From Euptelea pleiosperma (taxonomy: Eukaryota > Streptophyta > Magnoliopsida > Ranunculales > Eupteleaceae): DNA of 64,000 bases. Below are positions 12,223 through 27,000 of this stretch, piece after piece. Numbering within the stretch: position 1 is the stretch's first letter; each line of letters starts with the position of its first letter. Location: the NCBI GenBank assembly GCA_035048495.1, contig CM068542.1:37849109-37913108 (forward strand), in the 5' to 3' direction. The notes below the pieces were generated by a model. That model did no database searches and was not told the origin of the DNA. It worked only from the letters and a program-made list of their open reading frames with translations. A program made the position numbers and the translations under genes.

Positions 12223-12964
12223 TCATGCGTGCCTGCAAGATCCTGAACTCATTGTTGGTAACGGTTTGCAGGCTGAGATACTTGCAAAATACAAGCCTAC
12301 AATCAATGCCACATTATTGATAAACAATCTGAAGCTCGTAGAGAACACGACTGCTAAGGCTTTAGAATACTTCAAGAGCACCCGCCACATAATTCTTTAC
12401 TACGAGGATCTTATCAACAACCGCACTGTAAGATATCTACCATTTGATACAGCACCGGTTCTCATCATTTTCATCGTCATCGTCATGCCTAATACCAACT
12501 ATTTGGGGTAGCAACACGAACCTTTTTTTTCCATTCAACTCGAGAGCTATTTCCTATCTAAGTCATGTGCTTTCAGATCTTTTCTTACTACCTCAATCCA
12601 TGTTATTTCACCCTTTTAGGGTCCTTATATGCACCAAAGTGCTCACTGGTGCAATCTTTAGTCTTCATTGAAATGCCCAACCTATTTCCTAAAGTGCATC
12701 TCCACTTCAGCTAAATCAAACACCTTTTTTCATTCTATGCTGTATATAATGTCCACACTGAGATCTCAATGTTCGTCATGTTCACTGCAGAAACTAATGG
12801 ACGTGCAAGAGTTTTTGAGGGTACCGCAGAGGGAGTTGCATAGCCGTCAGGTGAAGATCCACAAGGGGTCGCTATCAGAGCAGGTTGGGAACTGGGATGA
12901 TGTGAACAAAACACTCAGAGGAACACGATACGAGAGCTTTCTCCATGCAGACTATCCGATGTAG
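7266..12964 (+). CDS. Sulfotransferase-like (NodH-type) membrane protein, 6 exons, 344 aa
   Basis: Coding exons are 7266-7295, 7901-8136, 8224-8482, 12010-12189, 12272-12427 and 12791-12964. All junctions are GT-AG and the phases join without a break to 344 codons plus TAG. The start MADDICFFNK is a 10-codon exon. Residues about 27-48 (RMVVLVFAMVCGVYICLICL) form a single hydrophobic anchor, giving a type II Golgi-like topology. Exon 3 carries SMQRSGSGWFETLL, a 5'-phosphosulfate binding loop of PAPS-dependent sulfotransferases. Exon 4 carries FLFRRNILRRMIS, fitting the 3'-phosphate site. The C-terminus resembles plant proteins annotated as nodulation-protein-H-like P-loop proteins of about the same length. 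The acceptor substrate is unknown. Intron 3 is 3.5 kb and shows no gene. The family call is firm; enzymatic activity is inferred. Confidence 0.93.
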
Positions 12965-13465
12965 TCCTCAAAAGCACTCACACTGATGTAAATAACACCA
13001 CCTTCATTCATTTTTGTCACAAGAGTCGGGCAGTAACCCCAATCTGTTGAAAATTTTGGCTGTAGCACAGGTGTGATGCTTATACTTTTTTGTTTCACGC
13101 CCCTTCGGATTAACACTTGATTTGAGTGCTGCTTTCACAGATATAGACCTTCCCATGTATATTTTAAAGTTAATCAGAATGGAGATCGGGATTTCACGGT
13201 ACAAATCTCTCAAGCGCTTTGTATTAGTTTTTTCTAAATTAAATCAAGCAACTCTGGGGTATACTCTTTGATGGTTATTCTGCATATTCATTAGAGTTGA
13301 TCAAGAAACCGTCAGAACCACCAAAAAACAAAAGAAATACTGCATCGACCGGGGCCAAAAGCTGAGCCTATTAAAAATGCCATTAATTTTGTTAATAAAC
13401 TCAGAATCAGTACATGAAAATTGGCACAGTAAATTAATTTGGTTAGGACAGATTGTTGAGTACTT

Positions 13466-13650
13466 GTTGAATTTCAGAGAACTTAGTGGCTTTTTGTTGA
13501 ATTTCAGAGAACTTAGTGACTTTCAACGAAGTTTAGTCGACTTTTGAGAAATCTAGTAAGCCAAAAAGATCAGCACGAATGCTATCCTATTCCCTTTTGA
13601 AAAATCTAGTGGGCCGAAGATCAGCACAAATGCTATCCTATTCCTTGAGC
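13466..13650. repeat. Two adjacent short tandem duplications
   Basis: GAATTTCAGAGAACTTAGTG occurs twice about 34 bp apart (13470-13520). Then a unit of about 55 bp containing GATCAGCAC(G/A)AATGCTATCC occurs twice (from 13567 and 13618). Non-coding; these probably arose by local replication slippage. Confidence 0.6.
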
Positions 13651-13934
13651 ATAGTGACGGCCAAAGCACGAGGGAGGAATTTGTTGTTGGAGTGTGCTGT
13701 TTGGCGTGGCCCCATTTTTCAGGTTCCCAACACAGGTCCTTATGGAAATCCTCCGCCTGGGGATTATATAAATTCAGTACACTTGGGGTCAGTTCTTCCA
13801 ATCCAGTCCATTTTTTCTCCTCTCAATGACGCTTTTGGCGAAAATGACTGACGCCTCTGCACCGTCGGACCTACCTGCCTAACACCATTTTTTCAAAAAA
13901 GTTTTTCAGAGAAAATTTAGTCCAGCATCTTTCC

Positions 13935-14123
13935 GAGTAAAATTTTGATGACAGCAGGCTGTCATCGAAGCCGCTGACAACCACAAAGTCCTCGGCACAT
14001 ACCTGAGTGTTTTTTCAGTAGAAAAGCAAAAAAAGAAAAGCACTTGGCCAAACATTTACGTGCCGAGAACTCTGTGGTAGTCAGCGGCTTCGTTTACAGC
14101 CCGCTGTCGTCAAAAGTTTTACT
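13935..14123. mobile_element. GAGTAAAACTT-family MITE, diverged copy
   Basis: The left end GAGTAAAATTTTGATGACAG is mirrored by CTGTCGTCAAAAGTTTTACT at the right. The arms share GCTGACAACCACAAAGTCCT with its mirror, and the TACCTGAGTGTTTTTTC block matches the 3178 element. The 9-bp target duplication is no longer clear. No coding capacity. Confidence 0.65.
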
Positions 14124-15082
14124 TTCCCTGTGGAGCACTATTGGCCCACCACTTTGATGGACCTGATGTTGGATTCAAACTGGTTTTACGCGGTGGTTTC
14201 TACTTTCTAGCCCTTGAATTTGAACACTTTTTTTCCAATACACATTGAATGGCTTAAGATCACAATCAGGCTGCTTATTATAGGTACATCAAGTGGTAGG
14301 CTAATCATTATGGGTCAGTGGGCCCGAAAGAGTGCCAGATGGTATATTTTCCACGGGGAAAAAACTGCTACACAGACTAATTTTTCACAAAATAAAAAAT
14401 TTCAAAATTCAGAAAACAGTTTTGCCAGGGGCATCCCACGATCCAGATGCGCTGTTGAGCAAAAGTGGGGACTTTCCATATCAGGTCCAACCATGTGGCA
14501 CGGTGTTCTAAGAACTGAGTGACAATATATTACACTTGTAAAAGGTTCTGCCACTCCTCTTGACTGGAAACTCTGAAATCCATGGGGAATATTAGCTGGA
14601 GTCCACTATATGGGAGCACTAAATTGGGTCAATGGCGTGGCGTCTCATCTATGTGGCCAGGAACCAAGATGGAATAATACCTGAACCCGACCCGAAAAAG
14701 GGGGGCCCTGAGCCCGACCCCTAAAAGACCCCGGGTGTCCAAATTAAGGAAATCCAAGACACATATCCAGCAAACCATAAGAATGACCCATTAACAAGAC
14801 AACAGTACCTGTGTGGATGCAAGGGTAATGGGTCCCACAAAGCAGATCTATCATGTTAAAAGTTTGAATTGATTGGCTGATCATAACCATCTTAAGTATC
14901 ACATATTTAGCTTGTCAAAATATACACCAACCGGGACAGAAAATAAATCTACCGTTTGTTACAATCATCCAGGCATTGATATCTTAGCTGGGCCCGACTG
15001 TTCTTACCAACTGCCAGACAAGTACCTTAGATTTGTTCATCCAAATTTCGTGAGCTAATCAGATAATGGAAATGCAGAGTGT
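14124..15082. other. Intergenic, convergent gap, no gene seen
   Basis: Lies between the 3' end of the + strand sulfotransferase-like gene and the 3' end of the - strand metallophosphoesterase gene. Open frames of up to about 100 codons here have no recognisable motif. The 3' untranslated region of the minus-strand gene must lie in its right-hand part. Confidence 0.5.
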
Positions 15083-18000
15083 CTACACAAAATTTTCAGG
15101 GTTTGTTGGTGTATGTTGGATAACAAAATGATCAACGATCCGAACAGTAGCAAGAGGGTCCTGCTGAGCAGCAGCTGCGGTCCATTTGCTTGGATACTTC
15201 CTCAGATGACTCAATTGTTGTGGCTGTTTTGGCTCCCCATCCCACTCAGGATCCAGTTTCCACTCCTTTGGAACCTGTAAAACTAGATAAATTAACCATT
15301 TCTGAAAAGAACTAGAACTGAGCCTGTGGACTCGACACTTCTACCGGTGTCATCTGGAGTCAAACTCAAGTAGTTGCTACTCACCAAGTTCTGCACTCAG
15401 TATTACACAGCCAACTCAGTTCCTTTCCTCCTAGAATACATGACAGGAGAAGGATTACCCCTCCACATCCTGCCCCATCTTGGGCAGATTCTCCACCTTG
15501 AGGCAGTAGATACGTGGAAAAGATGGTGCCAGCATCTGGGTGGTGGAGCTTCGGGCAGAGCGACATATTGTAAACTAAACATTTTTAATTTTGAAACTAC
15601 TTATTTCTTACAATTGCCACAACAGAGTGTGCCAAGATAGATTCTTACCTTATCAACTGCAAGGGTGAAGACTTCAAGATTGCCATCATGGGTGATGTGG
15701 AAGCGGGTGAATGCCTTGTAATTTGCAATTCGTAGAGAGGAGAAGGCTTCATCAAAGTGTAAGTAGAGCCAGTTGATGCAGATGTACAAGTAGCTCCCAA
15801 ACACCAGGGAGACCACGGGGGTTGAGAAGACCCAGAAATAGACGAACACGGAGGCATAGTAGATGATGGCACCTCCACGTGAAAGTGACTCCATGCCTTT
15901 CTTGCATATGTTGCTCCTGGTGACGGCCATGACCTGAAAATTTCTCCCCTTGGAATTTACTATGCTGAAATATAACTTACCTAATGCAAGATAATACCGC
16001 AATGAGAGGAACGTTGTCTCACCTCTGGGATATCAAATGCGGACATGAGATACTTTATACATGCTGGGTAAAGACCAAATGTCCATTGTTCGATACGAGC
16101 TCGAAGGCCAGTTGGGTCTGGGAAGTGTTCGCTCTCCACCGATCGATACCATTCATATAGAGTGTGATATCCTAAAAAAGATTTCTCACTCAATTTCAAC
16201 AGCTTGAAGTTGCAAGAGCATTACAAATATCTGTATGATAGACAATAACCACACTAATCAATGAATTCTGAACCTCTTTGTAGACAGCTTCTCAATGTTC
16301 ATGAAGTTGATACTCCCAACTAACAACCTTTGTGAGGCTACAGATCAACTTGAAAGGGTTATATAACTATAATTATAGCATCAAGCAAAAGTTTAAGCTC
16401 ATGTTTTCTTGTACAAATGCATTTCCTACCTAAACAATTTGATTATTAGCACCTTCATTTTTATTTTGCTTTCCTTCTCTTTCTTGCTTAATACTTTCTG
16501 GTCTTTGGTTCCCTTTTTGCCAACTTCCTAAAACTTGATTCTGATCCTTTCCTCTGCGTGTATTTGGTTTCTTCTCTAGCCCATCAATCACTAAAAAGAA
16601 ACTAAATCACTGATTGAGTTCTCACAAATACAGAGCTCCAGGTGTTTCACAGGCCACAACTCAATCGACCATAGCATCTGGTAACAAGGAGGTCTGTCAC
16701 TAACATTACAAAAATAATATAATATCTGCTATAAATCATAACATAGTATATCTAAATTCTAAATAAAAACATACAAAATCACTAAAATGCATCATAATCT
16801 CACATCTCCGATAAGATTGAGTCATGAGTCATGAGTCATGACTTCATCACAAATCAAACTTGACAGGGTCCTCTATTCAATCCTGAGTTAAAACTGAGAC
16901 TTAGGATATACTTTTATCTACACCACTGTAATTTTTGTTTATCTGACCATATACAAGTCTATGGCTTCACTCATACGAAAGCAGTGATACAGTGCCACAC
17001 AGAAAATACATTGTAGAAATATACAAGTTATCTTACTCTTATGTGTAGAACTAAAACAAAAACGTGTTGAGCAGAAACAGGAAGCTAGTGGCACTTGCAC
17101 GAGTTCAGAAATGGGGCATCCTGTTGCCCTTTTTGTTGGACCCACGTTCATGTGAGGGTATTTTGTTAATTTCTAATGCGCAATGATGAGGACATGGGTC
17201 CCTGGCGTGTTCGTGTCAGTGTGTATGACATGGCACTTCTAAGAAGCCTGAAACGCAGACACATCCGTTCACATGTATTATAGTATAATATTTAGTTATA
17301 TTAAAATCAGGTGCTTTTATAAAATAAAAATAAGGAAAAAAAATATTTGATGAAGTGAAAGATAAAATTTCCATACACCATGGAGCTATCCAATTACATA
17401 ATATACACAAGTCCATTTATCAGAGGGAAGACTATCAAACAACTACAGCTATATTTATACAGCTTAACAAAGTACCGTATGAAGGAATACACCAACTCTC
17501 TTTTAGAAATCATTTTTTAAAATAAAAAATTATTAAAATAAAGGGTGACACTGCCATATGTGTCAGGATGTGTTGACATGCGTATCTGTGTTGACGTGTC
17601 CAACTCGACAAAAAAACCTAAAAGTGCCATGTCCTTACATAGGTTAATTTAGAACTCCCTCTATCCACCCATGTAAAGTACCAAAATACCTTCACATAGT
17701 CGAATGGAGATATATCCAACAAAAAGATGAGATGAGGCCCTTTTTGCACTAGTGTAAATATCACTAGCATTCCTGTAAGCAGAAAGAAAACAAAACATAC
17801 AAAGAAAGCACACCTGAAGTTGCTAGTAGTCGATGGCGAATGCATGTCTCAATACCCAATTCTAACAGTAACATGAGAATGAGTGCTGCAGCCATGTGGG
17901 CAGAAACATGAAGAATCCCAATTATTGCCCGCTTCTTCCGTGACATTTTGGAAGGGGCAAAGAAAAATGCTGCCATCAGCAAAAGCAGAGTCCCTGCTGA

Positions 18001-21000
18001 GGACACGTACGAGTGTTCCAGCATGTACACAAATGCTTGCCACACTGTGCTAAAGAAACTCTTCAGATGGCCGGAAAACGAATCATCCTGCAGGATGTGG
18101 CCGAGCTTACACTGGGAAGTGCCAGAAGGAAAATGTTAATTATCTCCAATAACACAATTAGTCAGCCCATTATTTGGAAGTCTGCAAGAAAGTATTTTCT
18201 TAGCAAGAAATAAAGAAGGTACTTGAGTAGGTAATGAGAATACTTCATCTAATTTCCATCTAGGAAAGGCCTAATCCTTTGAAAGCTGAATCAAGTCTAA
18301 GAAGAGGGACTATCAGAAAGTCATTAAAGAAGTCACCTGAGGGAACATAGAAAAGACCAATATAAAGTATATGATGCCACCAATAAAGTCAAACTGCCAG
18401 TTCTTCTTTCGGAACTTCAAAATGTTCCCAAGTGCTATCTGGACAGAATTTCCATTACCTGTTAGTGTATGATCTAGACCAAATTTACTAACACCTTGGA
18501 TATATTATTTCCACAGAGAACAAGAAATAGAGTAGAGAGACCGAATGTTAATAGTCTGTCTCATGGAGATCCATGAAATAAATTTCCAAACTCACCCTAG
18601 TTGAATCTTCAAAAGAAGGATAAGCCACCTTGCTTTCATAGGAAGTTCCATATAATTTTTTGAAGTTACTGAAGACATGGGTAGGATGCAAAAATGCTCC
18701 ACCACATCCATTGACAAGTAGATGTTGTACATAAACTGGCTTATCTGATGGAACAAATGAGTGGCGCATGTAATTGTGCAAGTCCCCAGCCATTCGAAGC
18801 TTACACCTCCCCTTCAAATAGTCACGTATTAAGTGAGAGACATTCTTTCCTGAGATATCATTCCAGTACCAATCAAAAAGCCAATTTGGTTCGTGTGTCA
18901 TAATAATCACAGAATCACTCTCTCTGACCTGAAAAACACTTGAAATATTTAATAATCCCTTCCATTGAAATAAACCACATAATTAGATGAGTAAAGGAAA
19001 CACTATAATAGAGGAAAGGATAGGAAACTAGCACGAGCTAATGGCTGGTAATCGCGGACTGCAATGGGCAGCAGACAACAATATTCAAAGAATTAAAGTG
19101 GTCTCGGATTCAGCTGGTGCTGTAGATTGCCTAAAAAATGAGTCTCCTTGGCCGTGGCAAGCTAGATTCATTCTCAGGTGTATTGAAAAATGGAAGCTTA
19201 TATTTGATAAGATCTCTTTCCATTTTGCATTTAGAGAAAACAATCGAGGTGCTGATTTCTCGGCTAAGTTTTGTAATGATGTAAATGAAGAAGTGTAAAC
19301 CCCTTCAGAGTTCTGATCTTTCAAAGTTTGGTGAGGAAGACGCTAGTGGGTGTAAATACTCTCACCTGAAATTTCTTTTGGATTTTTTTATAGCTGATCG
19401 GGGTCCGTCTAACCCCAAGCTTTCCACCAAAAAAAAGAAAAAAAACTAGCCAGAGCCCTTTCCAACCGTACAACGATGGCCTACTTACACCTTTTATCAT
19501 AAGTCAACCTAACATTGGCACTTCTACGTGCATGCTGTAAACAAAATAAAAACCAGAGGACAATAAAAGATTAGATCAATCAAGTAAGCCAAGGACCATC
19601 CATACTTCTTGATGCCTGTGCTATTCCATTAAGAGAATTATCTTGAACGGCTAGAAGAGCTACATAAAAAGAAGACTAAATCCTAAGCCCCCAACCATCG
19701 CCAAGGTCTCTACTTAATCTTTAATTCCAAATTGTCCAGAAAAAGAAAACCAGATCTAGCTTCCTCATCCCTTCAAATGCCCGCCATACTATCTGAGCCT
19801 GGGTTGCCAATTGAGCAACAATCAAAGTTTCAGCTTTCTTTTCTCAGCCTTCCACCTAAGAGGATTAACTTTGGAACCAGGAATGGAACAAGCCATGCTC
19901 TCTGTTCAAATTGATTCGAAATCTTCAGAATTCCTTTTAAATAAAAACCCATCTCACCATCTTGGATTTGATGCAATAGAATAAAGATGGCATTGGCTTA
20001 TTTTCTTTGTAAAAACTCTTCTATTCCTCTCCTTCCAAATTCCCAAACAAAAGGAGCATCATCCATAAAATTGCCTGTTGCCTCAGCACAGATGAGATCC
20101 TCCATATGATGTCAGCTTACATCATTCAATAAAAAGTCAAAACTTAGTTGGAACATAACAAAAACATAATTCTACTCTCAAATTCTTGCATCAAATCATG
20201 CTTTCAGACTGATCTGCTGCCCCATGATCCTTCCAATTAAAACAAATAATGTATTAGAAAAACAAGTCCAAGAAATAGATCCTTACAGAACAACAGTATC
20301 GTCCAAACACTAAATACAGACAGTAGATCCGTCAGAAACTTTTCCAAATTGTAAACGTTGTACAGAATAACCTCTATCCAAATGGAAGGCAATCGCTTCG
20401 AGATCAAGTTATTAAGGCCACCAACTTCAATAGGATAGTAATATGTTACAATGTCTCAGGCTTGTAGAACTTTGAGGAAAGCCAGAAGGGGTCCGTTCAT
20501 CACAATTTATAGCCCAAATGCAAAACGCAACCAACAAATCCACTTAACTGCTTCCCATCAAGACTTAAGGCTGAAGGGGCAACAACAGTAAGACAAACCA
20601 ACACTTTCATTGGCTTTCTCAAACTAGACTTAATATCAGTATCTCCAAATCCAACAATGTTACCTAGCGGACACGTAGACGATTAGGATATTTCATTACA
20701 CTTAAAAACTATATGCACATAATATCCAATAGAAAAGAACCCTCAGATAATTATTTGCCTCCACCACGCTCATCTATTCATGTTGAATTTATAGGAGAAG
20801 TAATTCAAAATAGCTACAATCTGTGCGTAGTGCACTATCTACAAACAGAACAAAGTGATACAAATCAAAAGTCACAAACAATACCTTGTCTTTTGTCAAA
20901 TCTGAGAAGAATTTGAATTGGAACACATCAATGTCACTATTGAGAGCTTGATCAAGACCAAACACCCACCATCCTTTAGGAAGTTGCAATGCAAAATAAC

Positions 21001-24000
21001 TCTTCTTCTGAGGAAGAAACCACCCACCCAACCAGCTTTTATGACATATGTACCTCATAAAAGTGTGAAGTCCATCAAACCAATCTGTTAAAAGATAACT
21101 TCAGCTCTAGAAACTCCTTATCAACACTCTTTACAGTAACAAATGCCGTAAGCCCAAAAGTAATTATTGTTTAACAGAAGGCAGGATAATCAAAGACAAG
21201 ATGACATAGGTTCAGAGGAGTCCACTAATTTGTGAATGAAGGACGCAAACAAAAAAAGAAAAATTTAAAATGTAAACGAAAATTCTCCAAAGAATTTTTC
21301 CCTTCTGCAAACCAAGAATTTGTTTTATTTTATTTTATAGTAAGCAAGTTTGGGCTGTGTATTAGCACCAACCATGGTTTCCAGGAATAACAAAACACTG
21401 AGGTCCATCATATTGCTTCAGTTCAGAAATCCCTTGAGGGTCCTCTGGCTTGTTAACAGCTATATGTTCTGACTTATACCAAGGTGGAGGCTGGAGAGCA
21501 TATTCAAAAGGGCAAAAAAGGCGCCTCTCATATGTGAATGCTGAAGGATTAGGGTACCTGTAAAAAGAAAGTAAAATTTAGCTTCATAAATAGCACATGC
21601 AATGACTACTGACTACATTAAATAACTATGCAGCACTTTCTCAAGCATAAACACATTAGGTACCAACTACTGATTATAGCTTAGATTGCTTTTGGATAGC
21701 AAATCTGCATCAAACTATTAACATAATACACATATGCAAAGAATCAAAGATAAAAATGTAGTAGACACCAAAAAAATAGCAACTTTAACTGTATATCACA
21801 AGTCAGCTATTGTTTGTGCCAAGCATGTTTATGATGATTATCATGTTTCAGTTGAATATAATACATTATGATGGTGATTGATAAATTGAATATGGCACAT
21901 GGTAGTTCTCCTTCTTGTACTCAACCAATGTTCTGTGACACTCCAACAGCGCACAACAAGTAGATCCTAGGTCCTATTATGCATTGAAAAGTTATCCCAA
22001 GTAGAAAACTACTATAACACATCCTATAGGACATTAGAATAAAGTTAACTACAGCAATCTAGGACAGTCTTACAATAGATGGAAATATCATAATTATCAT
22101 AGGCACATATCCATGTCGATACATGTACGACACGGCAAAAACCCTGAGTTTCATGTCCCCATTACACGGCATAACGGAGACACAGCCATGCAGACACATG
22201 TATCGATGTCAGACACAGATACAAAGTTTTAGACATTGACAACCACAAAGCTGACATGCTAACATGTCCATTCATTTTATTTCATATAATACAACACATA
22301 TTCAAAACTAATTTGTTCATGTAAGTACATGCATAGATAGAATGCATTTAGATAAGCCGTTACATGCAAATCATGTACATTATAAACAGTTGCTGAAACA
22401 ATATATTTGATTTTTCACTTTTGCTAAACCCAAGACTAAAAATTTGATAAACTAAGATTTGTCTGCATAAGAGCATTGACGTGTGTCTGACATGTGAGTA
22501 CCACATGGATGTGTGAGAGCCAAATTTTCAGAAAGTGGAACATCCTGGCTACATAGATTATTATACATATTACAAACGAGAAAGAAGGTCCAGCTTACGC
22601 AAGATCCCCTCCAAGAAGAAGTAAGTCTCCACGTGGTAGGGTACGCATAGAATCACCAGTATTGAGCAGAATGGCAGGTTGAGCAAGCAAACGTGCCACA
22701 GCATAGGATGAATTTCCACCATCTCCAGTATCTGACATGAAGTCAAACCAAAGATCTTCCTTTTCATTAAAATGATCATACAAGAGATCGCCTGTTTGAG
22801 CTCCATCTTGACCCTCGCTCATTGCAGCCTGATTATAAGAAAAGTTGAGAGGAAAAAGAAAGAAAACGAAATGAACAGAAAATTTGTATCCAAAAATATG
22901 AATTTCACTAAAATAATAAAGCTAGAAAGGAATGCAGAGAACATAACAAAAACATTGCTCACACAAATGGAGAAAACAATAAAAGGAGCTTTTCTTGAAC
23001 ATGTATCAAAGTAAGGACATTGAAGAAGATGGATGAAAGCTATAAAATAAGTTATAAAAAGTGTAGCATACCAAATATTTTTAATATCCAGAGATTGAAG
23101 CCAAAAATAAAGAGAGAAATACATGTGTCGTGAGAGATACATATATGGGATTTCCTAAGAATGAAGAACGATTATAGATTAGCAATACAATACGTCGAAT
23201 TTTTAAGTGTATGAAAAATCTTGCGTGAGGGGGTGAGAATTAGTGTATTCAAAAACTCAACCTTGGGAATTTTTCTGCAAAGTAAATTCTCATGAGATAT
23301 TAAGCTCTTTTTTCAAGATCAGATTTTATGAGGGAAAATCTCAAAACATAAAAGAAATAAGATTAAAAAAAAAATTAAGGGAAGTTCAAAAATTTTATCA
23401 AAAGTTAGAAACATGAATATTTACTCATCTATACTTTTAAAGCAAATACTTGACTTCCCACACAGTCTTCACATCCTACACGCTTCTCGCATGCATTTTC
23501 ATTTATTTATGGTTTTTAATTATCTATCCCCAAGTAAGGGTTTTTCCATATATACCCTTTACAATAAAGTTTTCGTCCACTGAAAAAGATAAGAGGCACA
23601 ATCGACTTTTTGATAGGCCATTTTCTACAGAAAACATCTCTCCCAAAACTTCTCCACCCTATCTCCTCTTCTTCCCCTACCGCTCAACCTCTCCTTCCTT
23701 TCCACTAATGACGACTGAAAATAGTCATCTGTGACTGAGATCCTCTTTGATCGTACTGTTCAGTTACTTTGTTGAGATGAGCTTCACTGGCTATTTTACT
23801 AAATCCGACGATCAACCAGTCCCGTTTTTGTTTTCAGGTACATATCGATTCAAACAAATCACACTCTCTTTTGATTTCATTATGAATCTAAGAGAAGAAA
23901 ATCAGGATCCAATATTTTCTTCTTTTTTTGCTTAGATGTGTTCACTCATTGTAGCTAAGTACAAATTATTTCAGTCACTTCATTTGTTTATTTTTGTATA

Positions 24001-27000
24001 CAATTTATGGAAGTTGTCGCATAGTGAGTGCAACATCATTGTTCGATAAAATTCTTCAGAGCGATAACAATTTCTTTGTAATTTATACTGATGTCGCAGA
24101 AAATGATTTCTGAACTTGCGTTTTACTTCTTAAATTCATAGTATTCAAATTGCTCTTTTTCTTCTCTTTCATTCTGGGTTTATTGTGTTGTATATTTTAT
24201 AGAAAGCCAGAAAGTAGTTTTTATATAGTTGGGTTTAGTTTCTTAGTTTTGCACTACGTTCTATTTTTTTCCTTTTGTGTTTTGTTGGATTTTCATTGCT
24301 CCCTAATTATGTTAAGATTACCAATAAGGCAATGAATAACATGCCTTTTCTTAGTGAAGCTTATGCTGTTATGTAGGAGAGGCTGGAGCATTAAAGTGAT
24401 GGGATTCATGGGAACCCTCTCTTGGGTGTAAGTGTAACGCAAATTAAGCATCAAAATTTCATCAATCTCCCAATATTTTTGAGAGAAAAAATCATTTCCT
24501 TGACAGTTTCCAATTTCTTGTGATTAATTAAAGTTTTTCTCAGTTTAGGAATCCGCACAGATTCTCACAATTCCAAGGGATATTCTAACAGAGAGAATTA
24601 GATGATAATTATTAAAAAATGAAAACTAATAAGTGAAAGCATCAAAGCATCATATGTCAATGGATATAATATGACAGTTCACCTGCATCATGCGCATGTC
24701 GAAACGGCCAAGGAATACAGTTACAGATACCAGGAGGTCAAAAATTGTCTTGAATAAATCAGCTGATGTTCTGCAACATAAAGCAATCAGCATTGAGAGG
24801 ATAGTTGATGGAACTTTTTCCCTGATGCCAAGAAGGCAAAAAGCAACCAAAAATAATGAAAGCATACCCTGAATACCAAGGAACCATATCCAAGAAATCA
24901 GGTTTCATTTGTTGTTTTTTCAACTTCTCATATTCCTCAACTGACAGAGGGTGAGTAAGAGCCCATCTATTGATCATAAAAAATCCATTAAGTAGAAAGT
25001 AAAACCAAAGCCAACTATAGAATCTGAATTAACATGATGCCCAGACTAACGAACAGCTTAGCACAAGATTCATGTATCAAACACCATCTGTTGCCCACAT
25101 AAAGTAGATGTAAGACGGTCCAAACTGGATGGATGTGCACCACCAAGATAGTGATTTACTAGAACAGAAATGAGCCCAATTGTGTGAGTCTAACCATCCA
25201 AAGAACTGGACTTTTCTGGACCATCAACTGGATGGTCGAGAAGAAAAAAAGTACTGGATGGTCTAATACCATCCAATCAGTGAGAATTTTGGGCTACGGA
25301 ATTTCTTGGGTGAGAGTCGTCAAATGACTGGTCCAGACTCTTGCATATGTCTCTCATGTTGACATTGGATGGGGCTGGCATCAAAGAACATTCACACTGC
25401 ACTATATTAAATACTGTCCGGTCAAAATAACAAACATCATAGGGTAGGACGGCCAATCTCATTCAAAAGGAGACAAGGGGTCTTTGGTATGAATGTTAAG
25501 CTCGCCCAAAGACCAAACCCATAAAAGTCATGCAAGTGCGAACCAAGTTTTTGATGGGATTCACTAGTGTGGGATTTTGTTCAAAAAAGTGTTCAACAAG
25601 CCTATGGGTGGCAGACACATAATCACACATCATCCACCTCCCTAAAATCAAGTCCAATCCAAATTGAACAACATTTTTCCCCCATAAAACTTGGTGCTGG
25701 ATAACCCCATAGACTAGTGATGCTGTAGTCAATGGTGCCAGACAACATGCGAGTGACAGGGCTTCCCTAGGCGCCTCAGCTCTTAGACGTTGTCACTAGG
25801 AGCCCAAAAGAATGGTGATGACCATGTCCTACTGCTCTTGCCAGAGCTCCTAGCTCCCACATTGTTTGCATTCTCAGTGAAGAAGAGAGGGGAGTATGGT
25901 ATAGCGAAGAAAGAAAACCCTTATCCCATAAACTAAGCTTTTTCTGTATGGGCTTAAAGCACGTTCCACCTCGGCCAATACGTCTCGTTCCAGTAAGATA
26001 CTGGGACGATACATTGGGATATGTATCATCTCATACTAGAACACTAATTTAAGTAATTTAAACCCTTTTTATATAGTAATGATCATTTTAAAATACATAC
26101 AAAAGATGAACAACATTTTTTTAGCTTAATTACGTATTAAAGATTTTAGTGTAAAGTATATTTGTATCTCTGCATATCGAGACTATTGTGGATGGACAAG
26201 CCCAATAGTCCTCAGGGGTGCCCTAATAGCTCTGTTTGATGCATTCCAGAACTCAAGCTTCAAGTAATTACTCACCCTGTAGACCGCTCCACCACATAAT
26301 TAGCAATGTAAAGACCTATAAACGTGGCCCACAATGAATATATGGGAGAGATTTCGTCCGATGGACCCGCACATGATCCGCTGCAAACTAACTGGAAAGA
26401 AAATGATTGGAACACAAACAGAATTGATGAACCTCGAAAATGTCCAACTGAAAATATCTGGCGAAACAAAACTAAATGCATTCAACTATACCTCCCCATA
26501 GATTACCCATTTGGACAAAAGGGGGTAATCACTGGCAGACCCAACTGGAGCAAACCAAGATGAGCACACCTGATCTTTCAACTCATTCATATGAAGTAAT
26601 TTTGCTAGCCACGTGTTTCTTTCTTTTTTATTCCAAGGTGCAGAAAACCAACTGGAATTTCTCCGTTCAAAAGATTTCTCTCTCCAAATAGCACGGTTAC
26701 CACAGTAACTATAGAAAACACAGCAGGCTATACTGAGGACCTGCACAAAGAATAAAAGCATCCAAACAAGGATTTACGGCTTATGGATGGAAGCTAAGTC
26801 CTGCAATCTAGGTTACATATACTGTTGGACTATCAAAAAATCTCCAGAACTTACTGCACAATTTTGGATGATGGTCAGAATTTCTGGTTTCTTTCCAGCC
26901 ACACGAGCAACAAGTCCAATATACCAAAGGCCAAGAAATATAATATGGAAAACAAGAAGAAATAAAATGGACGAGATATATATTGTCAAAAACAGTGAGA

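Noticed and set aside
15645..15878. Second minus-strand frame over the phosphoesterase exon
   Set aside because: Shadow frame; the exon 15649-15933 in the other frame joins in phase and matches the family's C-terminus.
18611..18640. Loss of a catalytic His in the phosphoesterase motif GDLHNYMRH
   Set aside because: The Asn lies at the x position after the conserved His (compare GHxHxY in related enzymes), so no metal ligand is evidently missing. The codons are in exon 18596-18928.
23429..24640. A Helitron-like 5' end (TCTATACTTTTAAAGC) in a phosphoesterase intron
   Set aside because: No matching CTAG terminus with a hairpin was found downstream, so it is not called.
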